From NCBI GenBank assembly GCA_963798655.1, contig CAWCUH010000014.1, positions 124,001 to 188,000 of the forward strand: 64,000 bases of DNA, in the 5' to 3' direction. The stretch is from CAVSMC01 sp963798655. Its GTDB lineage: Bacteria; Pseudomonadota; Gammaproteobacteria; Burkholderiales; Casimicrobiaceae. Shown here in pieces: positions 34,863 through 44,908 of the stretch; the stretch's first letter is position 1; the number at the start of each line of letters is the position of its first letter. The position numbers and the translations under genes were made by a program. The notes under the pieces are model-generated. The model had not been told where the DNA came from and did no database searches. It was given only the letters and a program-made list of their open reading frames with translations.

Positions 34863-36539
34863 ATGACGATGCGCAGCGGCGGCGAGATCCTCGTCGCGAA
34901 CCTGGTGGCACAACGCACGGCGCACGTGTTCGGCGTGCCCGGCGAAAGCTTCCTCGCCGTGCTCGATGCGCTTTACGGCGCGCGCGAGCAGATCGCGCTG
35001 GTCACGTGCCGGCAGGAAGGCGGCGCCGCGTACATGGCCGAAGCGTACGGCAAGCTGACCGGCCGGCCGGGCGTCGCCATCGTGACGCGCGGCCCGGGCG
35101 CGACGAATGCCGCGATCGGCGTGCACGTCGCCGCGCAGGATTCGACGCCGATGCTGCTCCTCGTCGGCCAGGTGGGTCGCGACTTCGTCGATCGCGAGGC
35201 GTTCCAGGAAGTCGACTACCGGCGCATGTACGGGGCGATCGCCAAATGGGTCGCGCAGATCGACGACGCCGCGCGCATTCCCGAATATGTCGCGCATGCG
35301 TACCGAGTCGCGATGGCCGGTCGGCCGGGACCGGTCGTGCTCGCGCTGCCGGAGGACGTGCTGACCCAAACCGCGCAGTGCACCGACGTCTCGCGCGTCG
35401 AGCAGCTGCGTGCCCCCGCCGACACATACGACGTCGCGCGCGCGCACGCGTTGCTCGCCGCTGCGCGGCGGCCGCTCGTGCTCGTCGGCGGCAGCCGCTG
35501 GGATGTCGATGCGTGCGCAGCGCTCGCAGGCTACGCGAGCGACAACGGCCTGCCGGTCGCGACCGCTTTCCGGCGCGCGGATCTGTTCGACAACCGGCAC
35601 CCGAACTATGCCGGCGACGTCGGCATCGGCATCAATCCGACGCTCGCCGCTCGCGTTCGCGACGCCGACGTGCTGCTCGTCGTCGGCGAACGGCTGGGGG
35701 AGATGACGACGTCGGGCTATTCGCTGATCGATGCACCGGTGCCGAAGCAGACGTTGATCCACGTGCATCCGGGCGCGGACGAACTCGGACGCGTTTATCA
35801 ACCGGCGCTCGCGATCGCGGCGACGCCGGGCGCATTCGTCACGGCGCTGGCGTCGCTCGCACCGCTTGCGGCCGGGCGCTGGCGCGACGACACGCGCAGT
35901 GCGCACGACGACTACGACGCGTGGCGGGCTCCGCGCGAAGTCCCCGGCGACGTCGACATGTGGAAGATCGTCCGATGGCTCGACGAGCGGCTGCCCGACG
36001 ATGCGATCCTCGCCAATGGCGCCGGCAACTTCGCGACATGGCTGCATCGGGTCTATCGCTATCGGCGCTTCGGCACCGAGCTCGCGCCGTATGCGGGGTC
36101 GATGGGCTACGGCGTGCCGGCCGCGATCGCGGCGAAGCTGCTGCACCCGGAGCGCATCGTCGTTTCATGGAGCGGCGACGGCGACTTCCTGATGAATGGC
36201 CAGGAGCTCGCGACCGCGATGCAGTACGGCCTCGCCGTGGTCTTCGTCGTCGTCGACAACTGCATGTACGGCACGATCCGCATGCACCAGGAGCGCGAGT
36301 ATCCGGCGCGCGTGCACGGCACCGACCTCGCCAATCCCGACTTCGCCGCGCTCGCGCGCGCCTTCGGTCTGCATGCCGAAACCATCGAGCGAACCGAGCA
36401 GTTCGCGCCCGCGTTCGAGCGCGCGCTCGCCGAAAGGCGCGGCGGGCTGCTCCACGTGAAGATCGACCCGCAGGCGTTGACGATGAGCGCGTCGCTCGAC
36501 GCGATCCGCGCGAAGGCGCAGGCTCGCACGCCCCGATAG
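34863..36539 (+). CDS. Thiamine diphosphate-dependent enzyme, acetolactate synthase-like
   Basis: This 558-aa ThDP enzyme has the three-domain layout of acetolactate synthase and related decarboxylases. The catalytic glutamate is E52 in TCRQEGGAAYMAEAYGKLTG, TRGPGATNAAIGVH follows, and the ThDP motif is SGDGDFLMNGQELATAMQ to VVDNCMYG (about 437-466). No regulatory ilvN lies next to it and an FAD-binding signature is not obvious, so it need not make acetolactate; benzoylformate decarboxylase-like or oxalyl-CoA-type activities are possible. AGAGGTGAAGCG gives a good SD. It follows prmB by 25 nt and may share its transcript. Confidence 0.82.
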   Translation: MTMRSGGEILVANLVAQRTAHVFGVPGESFLAVLDALYGAREQIALVTCRQEGGAAYMAEAYGKLTGRPGVAIVTRGPGATNAAIGVHVAAQDSTPMLLLVGQVGRDFVDREAFQEVDYRRMYGAIAKWVAQIDDAARIPEYVAHAYRVAMAGRPGPVVLALPEDVLTQTAQCTDVSRVEQLRAPADTYDVARAHALLAAARRPLVLVGGSRWDVDACAALAGYASDNGLPVATAFRRADLFDNRHPNYAGDVGIGINPTLAARVRDADVLLVVGERLGEMTTSGYSLIDAPVPKQTLIHVHPGADELGRVYQPALAIAATPGAFVTALASLAPLAAGRWRDDTRSAHDDYDAWRAPREVPGDVDMWKIVRWLDERLPDDAILANGAGNFATWLHRVYRYRRFGTELAPYAGSMGYGVPAAIAAKLLHPERIVVSWSGDGDFLMNGQELATAMQYGLAVVFVVVDNCMYGTIRMHQEREYPARVHGTDLANPDFAALARAFGLHAETIERTEQFAPAFERALAERRGGLLHVKIDPQALTMSASLDAIRAKAQARTPR

Positions 36540-36543
36540 TCGC

Positions 36544-36771
36544 TTACACGCCGTCGCGTGCGGCGGCGATTGCCTCGCGCAGCACGCGAACGTCGCCGAC
36601 GTGGTTCGCGAGCAGCAGCACCAGCCGGGCATTTGCGAGCCGGCTCTGCTCGGCGGTGAGGTCGCGGTGCATATCGATCAGCGCCTGGTAGAACTCGTCG
36701 CCGGCGGTGTAGCTTCGCAGCGGGCGCTGACCGGGTACGTGGAAGTTCGGTTCGACGTTCAGGTGATCCAT
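36544..36771 (-). CDS. DUF2783 small protein
   Basis: This 75-aa protein resembles the DUF2783 family, usually encoded next to FAD-dependent aromatic monooxygenases. It contains FYQALIDMHRDLTAEQSRLANARLVLLLANHVGD, a helical segment. Function is unknown; a role as partner or stabiliser of the monooxygenase is only suggested by co-occurrence. It starts 14 nt after the monooxygenase stop and ends 4 nt from the convergent ThDP gene. Confidence 0.8.
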   Translation of the reverse strand: MDHLNVEPNFHVPGQRPLRSYTAGDEFYQALIDMHRDLTAEQSRLANARLVLLLANHVGDVRVLREAIAAARDGV

Positions 36772-36785
36772 CGGCTCGTTCCCGG

Positions 36786-38453
36786 TCAGGCGCCGCACGT
36801 CGCGCGAGCGATGGCCGATCGTACGCGCGCGGCGTCGAACGCCTTCATCCTGGCGGCGACATGCTGGTCGGGCCGCAGCACGTAGGTCGTGCCCGGTCGT
36901 GCATCGAAGCGCGCGCTCGCGACGCCCTTCGCATCGTGCAGCACGCGCACGCCGGTGCGCGGCGAATCCCTGCCCGCGACGATCAGCGCGTCGGCGGCGA
37001 TCGGTTCGCGCGCGAGCGCGGCGAGCGCTTCGACCGTTTCGCCGTCCAGCGCTCCGGCGTCGTCGACGAACAGCAGCACGGCGAACCGGTTGCCGATGCA
37101 GCGCAGCAGCCATTCGTCGCGGCCGTCGACGCGCACGGGCGCATCGTCGATCGGCGCGCCGGGGACCATTGCGCCTTCGAAGGGCTCGGCGTCCGGCGTG
37201 TTGATCGCCGAGTCGGTGACGATCGTCGGCACCGACAGCCGGCCCGAGTTGACAAGCGCCCGTGCGAACGGATAGCGCCGCGCGAGCGTGAGCACCGCAT
37301 TGCGGAAATCGAGCGACACTTCGCTTTTCGGCGTGATGAAGTCGGTCGAGCGCGTCGACGTCGCGAGATTCTCGTCCGCGGCGTGCACCCGCTCATCGCT
37401 GTAGCTGTCGAGCAGTCGCTCGGGCGCGCTGCCGGCGATCACGAGCGCGAGCTTCCAGACGAGATTGTCGACGTCCTGGATGCCGGAGTTCGCGCCGCGT
37501 GCGCCGAAGGGACTCACCTGGTGCGCGGCGTCGCCCGCAAAGAGCACGCGGCCGTGGCGAAAGCTCGCCATGCGCCGGCATTGGAACGTGTAGACGCTCA
37601 CCCATTCGAGCTCGAAGTCGCGCGTCTCGCCGAGCATCGCCTTGATTCGCGGGATGACGCGCTCGGGCTTTCGCTCGAGCTCCGGGTCCGCGCTCGCACC
37701 GAGCTGGAAGTCGATGCGCCAGACGTTGTCGGCCTGCCGGTGCAGCAGTGCCGACTGCCCGCGATGGAACGGCGGGTCGAACCAGAACCAGCGCTCGGTC
37801 GGAAAGTCGGCTTTCATCACGACGTCGGCGATCAGGAAGCGATCGAGGAACACGTGTCCTTCGACGTCGAGGCCGAGCATGTTGCGGATGCGGCTGCGCG
37901 CGCCGTCGGCGGCGATCACCCACGCGGCGTCGATCCGGTACGAGCCGTCGCGCGTCTCGATGCCGAGCCGCACGAAGTCGCCGGTGGGCTCGATCGACAC
38001 GACCTTGTTCTCCCATCGCGTGTCGATCGAAAGCAGCTCGGTGATGCGTTGCGCGAGGTATTCCTCGAGGTAATACTGCTGGAGATTGATCATCCCCGGC
38101 CGGTGGTGATCGGGCTCGGACAGGAGGTCGAACCGGTAGACCTGCTCGTCGCGGTAGAACGTGCGGCCGACGTTCCACGACACGCCCTTCGCGACGATGC
38201 GATCGGCGCATCCGAGCCGGTCGAAGATCTCGAGCGTGCGCTTCGCGTAGCAGACGCCGCGCGAGCCGACGCTCACCGTGTTGTCGTCGTCGAGCAGCAC
38301 GACGCGCAGCCCGTGCAGCGCGCAATCGATAGCCGCCGCCATGCCGACGGGGCCGGCGCCGACGATCACGACCGGGTGCTGCGACGGCCTGCCGGTGCCG
38401 ATCTCGGCCGGCCGCCTGTACGCGTACTTCGGATAGCGATACGTGGACAGCAT
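36786..38453 (-). CDS. FAD-dependent aromatic-type monooxygenase (MhpA/PheA class)
   Basis: This 555-aa flavoprotein monooxygenase of class A has the dinucleotide motif VVIVGAGPVGMAAAIDCALHG near residue 28, the DG motif in VIAADGARSRIRNML, and the second FAD motif GRVLFAGDAAHQVSPFGARGANSGIQDVDNL. The C-terminal thioredoxin-like domain of the phenol hydroxylase/MhpA group is suggested by length. Likely substrate is a hydroxylated aromatic acid, but nothing in the neighbourhood fixes it. ATG at 38453 gives MLSTYRYPKYAYRRP, the family-typical start; a longer start at 38501 is possible. It pairs with the DUF2783 gene. Confidence 0.88.
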   Translation of the reverse strand: MLSTYRYPKYAYRRPAEIGTGRPSQHPVVIVGAGPVGMAAAIDCALHGLRVVLLDDDNTVSVGSRGVCYAKRTLEIFDRLGCADRIVAKGVSWNVGRTFYRDEQVYRFDLLSEPDHHRPGMINLQQYYLEEYLAQRITELLSIDTRWENKVVSIEPTGDFVRLGIETRDGSYRIDAAWVIAADGARSRIRNMLGLDVEGHVFLDRFLIADVVMKADFPTERWFWFDPPFHRGQSALLHRQADNVWRIDFQLGASADPELERKPERVIPRIKAMLGETRDFELEWVSVYTFQCRRMASFRHGRVLFAGDAAHQVSPFGARGANSGIQDVDNLVWKLALVIAGSAPERLLDSYSDERVHAADENLATSTRSTDFITPKSEVSLDFRNAVLTLARRYPFARALVNSGRLSVPTIVTDSAINTPDAEPFEGAMVPGAPIDDAPVRVDGRDEWLLRCIGNRFAVLLFVDDAGALDGETVEALAALAREPIAADALIVAGRDSPRTGVRVLHDAKGVASARFDARPGTTYVLRPDQHVAARMKAFDAARVRSAIARATCGA

Positions 38454-38520
38454 GGGTGCGCGCCAGCCGGCCTCCCGGCCGACATTGCGGCAGACCGGCA
38501 AGCCGGCGATGCGCGCAAGT

Positions 38521-39027
38521 CTACCGCGAGTCGTCGCCGCGCTTGACCGCGCCGCGGATCGTGTCCTCGGCGTCGTGGACGCGCGCGCGGATGACGCCGA
38601 CTCGGCCCTCGGCTGCGATCGGCTCGTCGGGCAGCACCATCCAGTACATCAGGTCGCGAATCGAGATGAGGCCCTTCACCGCGCCGCCGTCGTCAACGAG
38701 AAGATGCCGGTGGCGGTGGACGATCATCAGCCGCAACGCCTCCTCGATCGTCGCTGCCGACGCGACGTGTCGAACGCTGCGGCTCATGACCTCGACGATC
38801 GGCGTCGTTCGCGGGTCGCGGCCTTCGTCGACGACGCGGCGCACGACGTCGCGCTCGGTGAAGATGCCTTCGACCGCGCCGCCCGCGGCGGCGCGCACGA
38901 TGATCGCGCCGACGCCGCGCTGGCTCATCAACGCGACCGCATCGGACACTTTCGCCGTCGCGGGCACGGTGACGAGATCCTGGATTTCCTTGCTCGACAG
39001 CACGCTGCCGATCGTCTTGCCGATCAT
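38521..39027 (-). CDS. CBS-domain protein
   Basis: This 168-aa protein is two CBS domains in tandem (about 10-65 and 75-130), with GIFTERDVVRRVV and GLISIRDLMYWMV ending each. Such stand-alone pairs bind adenosyl nucleotides and regulate partners. It starts at 39027 with AGGAGG four bases upstream, an unusually good ribosome site. No partner is evident; the upstream 289 nt up to the divergent gene are non-coding. Confidence 0.9.
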   Translation of the reverse strand: MIGKTIGSVLSSKEIQDLVTVPATAKVSDAVALMSQRGVGAIIVRAAAGGAVEGIFTERDVVRRVVDEGRDPRTTPIVEVMSRSVRHVASAATIEEALRLMIVHRHRHLLVDDGGAVKGLISIRDLMYWMVLPDEPIAAEGRVGVIRARVHDAEDTIRGAVKRGDDSR

Positions 39028-39316
39028 CGCTCCTCCTGTCTGTTCTGCGCGCGACGCCGCTTTGTGCTGTGCCGCGTGGCAACGCCGGCGAACGCCCATC
39101 GTACCCGCAACAAGGGGCGCCGTGCGACGTCACGGCGCACCGCCGTTGCGGGACGAAGCGTTGCACCGATCCCGGGGGTGCGCCTTGATCGCGCGCAACT
39201 TCGCCGATCGCATGACGCGCCCCCTGGGAACAGCTACGCCCGGTGCGGTTTCCTTGACGGCCGAGCACGAAACCCGCTGCGGTTCGGCGTACGATACGCT
39301 TGTCAACCATCGAGCA

Positions 39317-39604
39317 ATGGCGATGAAACAGATCATCCCCGAAACATCGGCCGACTACGACCGCACGCGAGTCACCGAGCGACCCGACGGGTTCTACTGG
39401 CAGGCGAGCGACAACGGGCGCGAATACGGGCCGTTCGCGACGCTCCTCGAGGCGGTGCAGGACATGCAGTACCGCGCGGAGACGCAGTACGAGCCCGGCG
39501 AAACGCTCGAGGAAGCCGAAGCCGAGATCGGCATTGCGCCGTGGATCGATCCGGATACCGGCGCGCCCGGGGACGGCGACCTGCCGCGGCCGGACGACTA
39601 CTGA
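39317..39604 (+). CDS. Conserved hypothetical protein
   Basis: This 95-aa acidic protein has the recognisable core DYDRTRVTERPDGFYWQ and YGPFATLLEAVQDMQYR, which I recall as conserved among betaproteobacteria without known function. Start could be ATG at 39317 or ATG at 39323, two codons later. The C-terminus is strongly acidic (EEAEAEIGIAPWIDPDTG). It is convergent with phaC, 40 nt apart. A TACGAT box around 39290 is a possible -10. Confidence 0.75.
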   Translation: MAMKQIIPETSADYDRTRVTERPDGFYWQASDNGREYGPFATLLEAVQDMQYRAETQYEPGETLEEAEAEIGIAPWIDPDTGAPGDGDLPRPDDY

Positions 39605-39644
39605 GCATCCAGGGCGCGCGGCGTCAGCCGGTCGTGCCGGCCGT

Positions 39645-41396
39645 TCACGCCGACGCCTTCTCCCGCACGTAGCGACCGGGGGCGGGCTCGATCCGCTTGT
39701 ACTTGCGGTTGCCAGGCTTCTTCGGCGCAGCGACCTGCGCGCCGGCATGACGCTCGAGCCAGCGCGTCCATTCGGGCCACCAGCTGCCCGGCACGTTGTT
39801 CGCGCTGTCGAACCAGCGGTCGGGGTCGACACCCTCGACGCCGCCGACCCAGTGATTGCGCTTGTTCTTCGCCGGCGGATTGATGACGCCGGCGATATGA
39901 CCGCTCGCGCCGAGCACGAACGTCGTGTCGCCCGCGAGAATCTCCGTCGAGCGGTAGGCGGTTCGCCACGGCACGATGTGGTCGTCGCGCGATGCGTAGA
40001 CGAACGTCGGCACGTCGATCAGCGACAGGTCGACCGGCACGCCGCATTGCTCGGTCGCGTCGGCTTCGCGCAGCCGGTTCTCGAGGTAGCAGTTGCGCAC
40101 GTACCAGCAGAACATCGGACCGGGCAGGTTCGTGCCGTCGGCGTTCCAGTACAGCATGTCGAATGCCGGCGGCGTCTTGCCCTTCAGATAGCTGTTGGTC
40201 ACGTACTGCCACATCAGGTCGTTCGCGCGAAGCGAGCTGAACGTGAACGCGAGCTCCTTGCCGTGCATCAGGCCGCCGTCGCCGATCAGGGCTTCGCGCG
40301 CGGCGACGCTCTGCTCGGTGACGAGCGCGCCGATCTCGCCGGCGTCGGCGAAGTCGAGCATCGTCGTGAACAGCGTCATGCTCTCGGCCGGCCGCTCGTC
40401 GCTCGCAGCCGTCACCGCGAGCGCCGACGCGAGCAGCGTGCCGCCGATGCAGAACCCGAGCGTGTTGACCGTGTCGGCACGGCTCACCTCGCGGGCGACG
40501 TCGATCGCCTTGATCACGCCCATCTGCAGGTAATCGTCCCACGTCAGGTGTCCGAGCGATGCGTCGACGTTGCGCCACGACAGCATGAACACCGTGTGCC
40601 CGAGCGCGACCGCGTGGCGCACGAGCGAGTTCCCGGGCTGCAGATCGAGGATGTAGAACTTGTTGATCGCCGGCGGGATCATCACCAGCGGCCGCTCGAA
40701 CACGCGCTCGGTCGCCGGCGCGTACTGGATCACCTGGATCAGATCGTTCTCGTAGATCACCGACCCCTTCGTCGCCGCGATGTTGCGGCCGACGTCGTAC
40801 GCGCTTTCATCGGTCGTTGCGATGCGCCCCTTGGCGAGGTCGTCGAGGAACAGGCTCATCCCCTGCGCGACGCTCTGGCCGCCCGTCTCGACGGCGAGCT
40901 GCATCGCCTCGGGATTGGTCGCGAAGAAGTTCGCCGGGCTCATCGCATCGACGAACTGGCGCACGCCGTAGCGCGCCTGCGCTTTCGTCTTGTCGTCGAC
41001 GGGCGCGGACTCGACGGCGTCCTGCAGGAACTTCGCGTAAGCGGCGTAGCTGCGGCGGACGAAATCGAACCGCGGATCGTCGCGCCACGCCTGCGCGGCG
41101 AAACGCTTGTCCGTCTCGGTGGGCGCCGCGTCGGCCGGCGCCTCGAGCGCGAGCCACGGCGCACCGCTCCAGTACGTCGACATCTGCTTGACGAAGTCCT
41201 GCTGCAGGCTCGCGAGCTTCTGCGTTGTTGCGAGGAACTGCAGCATCGGATCGTCCGGCGCACTCTTCGAGGCCGGTTCGTTCCGCTGCTCGCCGCCGTC
41301 GTCGGGCGCGGCGGTGGCGAGCTGGCGCAGCACCGCCTGGCCCGCCTCGTAGAGATTCGAGATGATCTTCGACGGATCCTGCGGTTCGTTCGCCAT
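39645..41396 (-). CDS. phaC: Class I poly(R)-hydroxyalkanoate synthase
   Basis: This 583-aa enzyme polymerises hydroxyacyl-CoA to PHA at granule surfaces. The lipase-like box is GFCIGGT with catalytic C316; the Asp is in SRDDHIVPW and the His in GASGHIAGV. Length and the N-terminal region fit class I (C. necator-like). ATG at 41396 has AGGAGC 6 nt upstream. It lies 17 nt after lpdA, so PHA synthase appears to be the last gene of the pyruvate dehydrogenase operon; no phaA/phaB/phaR lies beside it. Confidence 0.95.
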   Translation of the reverse strand: MANEPQDPSKIISNLYEAGQAVLRQLATAAPDDGGEQRNEPASKSAPDDPMLQFLATTQKLASLQQDFVKQMSTYWSGAPWLALEAPADAAPTETDKRFAAQAWRDDPRFDFVRRSYAAYAKFLQDAVESAPVDDKTKAQARYGVRQFVDAMSPANFFATNPEAMQLAVETGGQSVAQGMSLFLDDLAKGRIATTDESAYDVGRNIAATKGSVIYENDLIQVIQYAPATERVFERPLVMIPPAINKFYILDLQPGNSLVRHAVALGHTVFMLSWRNVDASLGHLTWDDYLQMGVIKAIDVAREVSRADTVNTLGFCIGGTLLASALAVTAASDERPAESMTLFTTMLDFADAGEIGALVTEQSVAAREALIGDGGLMHGKELAFTFSSLRANDLMWQYVTNSYLKGKTPPAFDMLYWNADGTNLPGPMFCWYVRNCYLENRLREADATEQCGVPVDLSLIDVPTFVYASRDDHIVPWRTAYRSTEILAGDTTFVLGASGHIAGVINPPAKNKRNHWVGGVEGVDPDRWFDSANNVPGSWWPEWTRWLERHAGAQVAAPKKPGNRKYKRIEPAPGRYVREKASA

Positions 41397-41413
41397 CGGA
41401 AGCTCCTGCAACC

Positions 41414-43232
41414 TCACTTGCGCTTTGGCGGTGGAAGATCGGTGCACACGCCTTCGAACGCCTCGGCGGCCATGCCGATCGACTCGGACAGCGTCGGGTG
41501 CGGATGGATCGTCTTGCCGATGTCGGTCGGGTCGCAGCCCATCTCGACGGCGAGGCAGATCTCGCTGATCAGATCGCCGGCATGCGCGCCGACGATGCCG
41601 CCGCCGATGACGCGATGCGTCGCCTCGTCGAACAGCAGCTTGGTGAAGCCTTCGTCGCGTCCGTTCGCCATCGCGCGACCCGACGCGGTCCACGGAAACA
41701 CCGACTTGCCGTACTTGATTCCTTGCGCCTTGCACTGCTCCTCGGTGAGTCCTGCCCAGGCGACTTCCGGGTCGGTGTACGCAACCGACGGTATCTGCCG
41801 CGCATCGAAGAAGCTCTTCCGTCCGGCCGCCGCCTCGGCCGCGACGTGCGCTTCGTGCACCGCCTTGTGCGCGAGCATCGGCTGGCCGACGATGTCGCCG
41901 ATGGCGTGGATGTGCGCGACGTTGGTGCGCATCTGCTTGTCGACGTCGATGAAGCCGCGATCGCTGACGGCAACGCCGGCCTTGTCCGCGGCGATCGCGT
42001 TGCCGTTCGGCCGCCGGCCGACGGCGACGAGCACGAGGTCGTAGACCTGCGGCTTCGCCGGCGCCTTCGCGCCTTCGAAGCTCACTTCGATGCCGTTCGC
42101 GACCGCTTTCGCCGACACCGTCTTCGTCTGCAGCATGACATGGTCGAAGCGCCCGGCGTTGCGCTTCTCCCACACCTTCACGAGGTCGCGATCGGCGCCG
42201 ACCATCATGATGTCGAGCATCTCGACGACGTCGATGCGCGCGCCCAGCGTCGAATAAACGGTCGCCATCTCGAGGCCGATGATGCCCGCGCCGACGACGA
42301 GCATCCGCTTCGGAATGCCTTGCAGCTCGAGTGCGCCGGTCGAATCGACGACGCGCGGATCGTCGGGCATGAACGGCAGCTTCACCGCCTCGCTGCCCGC
42401 GGCGATGATCGCTTTGTCGAAGCGGATCGTCTTCCTCTCGCCGCTCGGCTTCTTGCCCGGGCCGGACGTGAGCTCGACTTCGACGTGATGCGCGTCGACG
42501 AAGCGGCCGATGCCCTGCACGACCTGGACCTTGCGCATCTTCGCCATCATGGCAAGGCCCGACGTGAGCTTCTTCACGACGCCGTCCTTGAAGCCGCGCA
42601 GCTTGGCGAGGTCGATCGACGGCGCCGCGTACGAAATGCCGTGATCGCCGAGCGTGGCCGCCTCGTCGATCACCGCCGCGGTGTGCAGCAGCGCCTTCGA
42701 CGGAATGCAGCCGACGTTCAGGCAGACGCCGCCGAGCGTCTGGAAGCGCTCGACGAGCACGTGTGCCCATCCCGAGATCGGCGGAGCGGAACGCCGCTGA
42801 ATAGCCGCCCGGACCCGCGCCGAGCACGAGCATTTCGCATTCGATGTCGGCGCGACCGGTGTACGCCGCCGCCGGTGCTGGCGCAGTTGCACCGCGTGCG
42901 GGCGGCGTCGACGGTGCGGCCGAACTCGTCGGCGCAGCGCTCGGCGTCGCTGCCGGCGACGGCTTCGCGGTCGGTTGCCCGGACGCGGCCGCTGCTTCCG
43001 TCGTCAACGTCAGGATCGCGCTGCCTTCGGATATCTTGTCGCCGACGTTGACGGCGATGCTCGCGACGGTGCCGGCGGCCGGCGACGGCACGTCCATCGT
43101 CGCCTTGTCCGATTCGAGCGTCACCAGCGCATCCTCGGCCTTGATCGTGTCGCCGACTTTGACCAGCACGTCGATCACCGGCACGTCCTTGAAGTCGCCG
43201 ATGTCGGGCACCTTCACTTCGATTGTCGCCAT
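41414..43232 (-). CDS. lpdA: Dihydrolipoyl dehydrogenase with N-terminal lipoyl domain, apparent frameshift
   Basis: The E3 subunit of pyruvate dehydrogenase. An N-terminal lipoyl domain (VTLESDKATMDVPSP) leads by an Ala/Pro linker to the FAD motif VLGAGPGGYSAAFRSADLGM. The frame is then lost: seven bases (42761-42767) separate ATG of that motif from GTG of VLVERF, where six are expected. The rest reads in another frame: GGVCLNVGCIPSK (redox cysteines), GAGIIGLEMATVYSTLG (NAD) and C-terminal HPHPTLSE (active-site His/Glu). So a one-base insertion, real or a sequencing error, splits the gene. GAGGGAA precedes the ATG at 43232. Confidence 0.9.
42761..42767 (-). other. Site of apparent one-base insertion in lpdA
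   Basis: Minus-strand sequence ATG-GGCACAC-GTG: removing any one of the seven bases joins LGM to VLVERFQTLGGVCLNVGC and restores a normal E3. There is no homopolymer and no obvious slippery site here. Confidence 0.75.
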
Positions 43233-43248
43233 GACGGCGTTTCCCTCT

Positions 43249-44879
43249 TCAGATCAGCACGCGCCGCATGTCGGCGAGCAGCGCTGCAAAATGATTGTTG
43301 AAGCGTGCGGCGGCCGCGCCGTCGATCACGCGATGGTCCCACGACAACGACAGCGGCAGCATCAGCCGCCACGACGACGTCCTGCCGTCGGTCGAAAGTT
43401 GCCGCCACGACGAGCGGCACACGCCGAGGATGGCGACCTCGGGCGCGTTGATGATCGGCGTGAAGTAGGTGCCGCCGATGCCGCCGAGGCTCGAGATCGT
43501 GAACGTGCCGCCCTGCATCTGGTCGGACTTCAACTTGCCGTCGCGCGCGAGCTTCGCGAGCTCGCCCATCTCCTTCGCGACAGCGACGACGCCCTTGCGG
43601 TCGGCATCGCGGATCACCGGCACCATGAGGCCTTGCGGCGTATCGGCGGCGAAGCCGATGTGCCAGTAATTCTTGAGCACCAGGTTTTCGCCGTCGAGCG
43701 ACGCGTTGAAGTCGGGGAATTTCTTCAGCGTCGCAACCGCCGCCTTGATCATGAACGCGAGCATCGACACGCGCACGCCGCTGTTGTCGATCTCCTTGTT
43801 CAGCTGCACGCGGAATGCCTCGAGTTCGGTGATGTCCGCGTCGTCGTGATTGGTGACGTGCGGGATCATCACCCAGTTGCGATGCAGATTCGCGCCGGAG
43901 AGCTTCCTGATCCGCGGCAGCGGCTTCACCTCGACCGGGCCGAATTTCGCGAAGTCGATCTTCGGCCAGGGCAGCAACTCGATGCCGACGCCGGCGCCTG
44001 TCGCAGCGGGAGCGCCGCGCTGGGGCGCTTCGGCGCCACTGTTCGCGAGCGTCTCGACGTCCTCGCGGACGATGCGCCCGTTCCTGCCGCTGCCCTCGAC
44101 GTTGCCGAGATCGACACCGAGCTCGCGTGCGAGCTTGCGCACCGCCGGGCTCGCGTACGCGATCGCAAAGGCCGTCTCGTCGACGTCGCCGCCGCGCATG
44201 CCCGGCGCAGCGGATTGCACGGGCGGCGCACCGGCAGCCCCGCCGGCGGACGCCGCGGGCGCGGCGACTGTCGGGGCGGCGGCCGCAGCGACGGCTTCGA
44301 TCGATGCCGGCGCACCGCTCGACGCGCCGGTCGCAAGCGTCAGGATGGTCGAGCCTTCGGACACCTTGTCGCCGACCTTCACCGCCAGCGACTGCACGGT
44401 GCCGCCGAGCGGCGACGGCACGTCCATCGTCGCCTTGTCGGATTCCAGCGTGACCAGCGGATCCTCGGGCTTCACCCGATCGCCCGGCTTCACCAGCACG
44501 TCGATCACCGGCACGTCCTTGAAGTCGCCGATGTCGGGCACGTGCACTTGGGCGACACCGCCCGGCGCCTGCGTCGGCGCCGGCGGCGACGACACGCTCG
44601 ACTTCGCCGGATGCGACGACGCGGCCGTCGGCGCGCGCGCCGACCGCCGTCGAGCAGCAGGATGGTCGATCCTTCGCTCACGCGATCGCCGACCTTGAGC
44701 TTCAATTCCTTCACGGTGCCCGCAGCGGGCGACGGCACGTCCATCGTCGCCTTGTCCGACTCGAGCGTGATCAACGGATCCTCCGGCGCGACGACGTCAC
44801 CGGACTTGACCATCACCTCGATCACCGGCACGTCCTTGAAGTCGCCGATGTCGGGCACTTTCACTTCGGTCGCTGCCAT
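43249..44879 (-). CDS. aceF: Dihydrolipoamide acetyltransferase (E2), apparent frameshift in first linker
   Basis: The E2 core of pyruvate dehydrogenase. It begins MAATEVKVPDIGDFKDVPV with a first lipoyl domain (LESDKATMDVPSP). In the following Ala/Pro linker the frame changes: one frame ends LLLDG and turns into Arg-rich nonsense, another carries ARAPTAASSHPAKSS into the second lipoyl domain (VHVPDIGDF), the peripheral-subunit-binding domain (ASPAVRKLARELGVDLGNV) and the catalytic domain ending LSWDHRVIDGAAAARF. The change lies about 44550-44650 and equals one missing base. Start is 29 nt after aceE. Confidence 0.9.
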
Positions 44880-44908
44880 CTCGCTCTCCCGCTGCCGCCT
44901 CGCCGCGA

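Noticed and set aside
34863..36539. Calling the ThDP enzyme IlvB acetolactate synthase
   Set aside because: No ilvN or ilvC neighbour and no firm FAD signature; family-level naming is the limit.
39645..43232. A single open frame of 1195 codons from lpdA into phaC
   Set aside because: Only the first 155 or so codons and the phaC part show protein-like sequence; the middle is Arg-rich out-of-frame translation of lpdA, kept open by high GC. Treated as lpdA with a frameshift plus a separate phaC.
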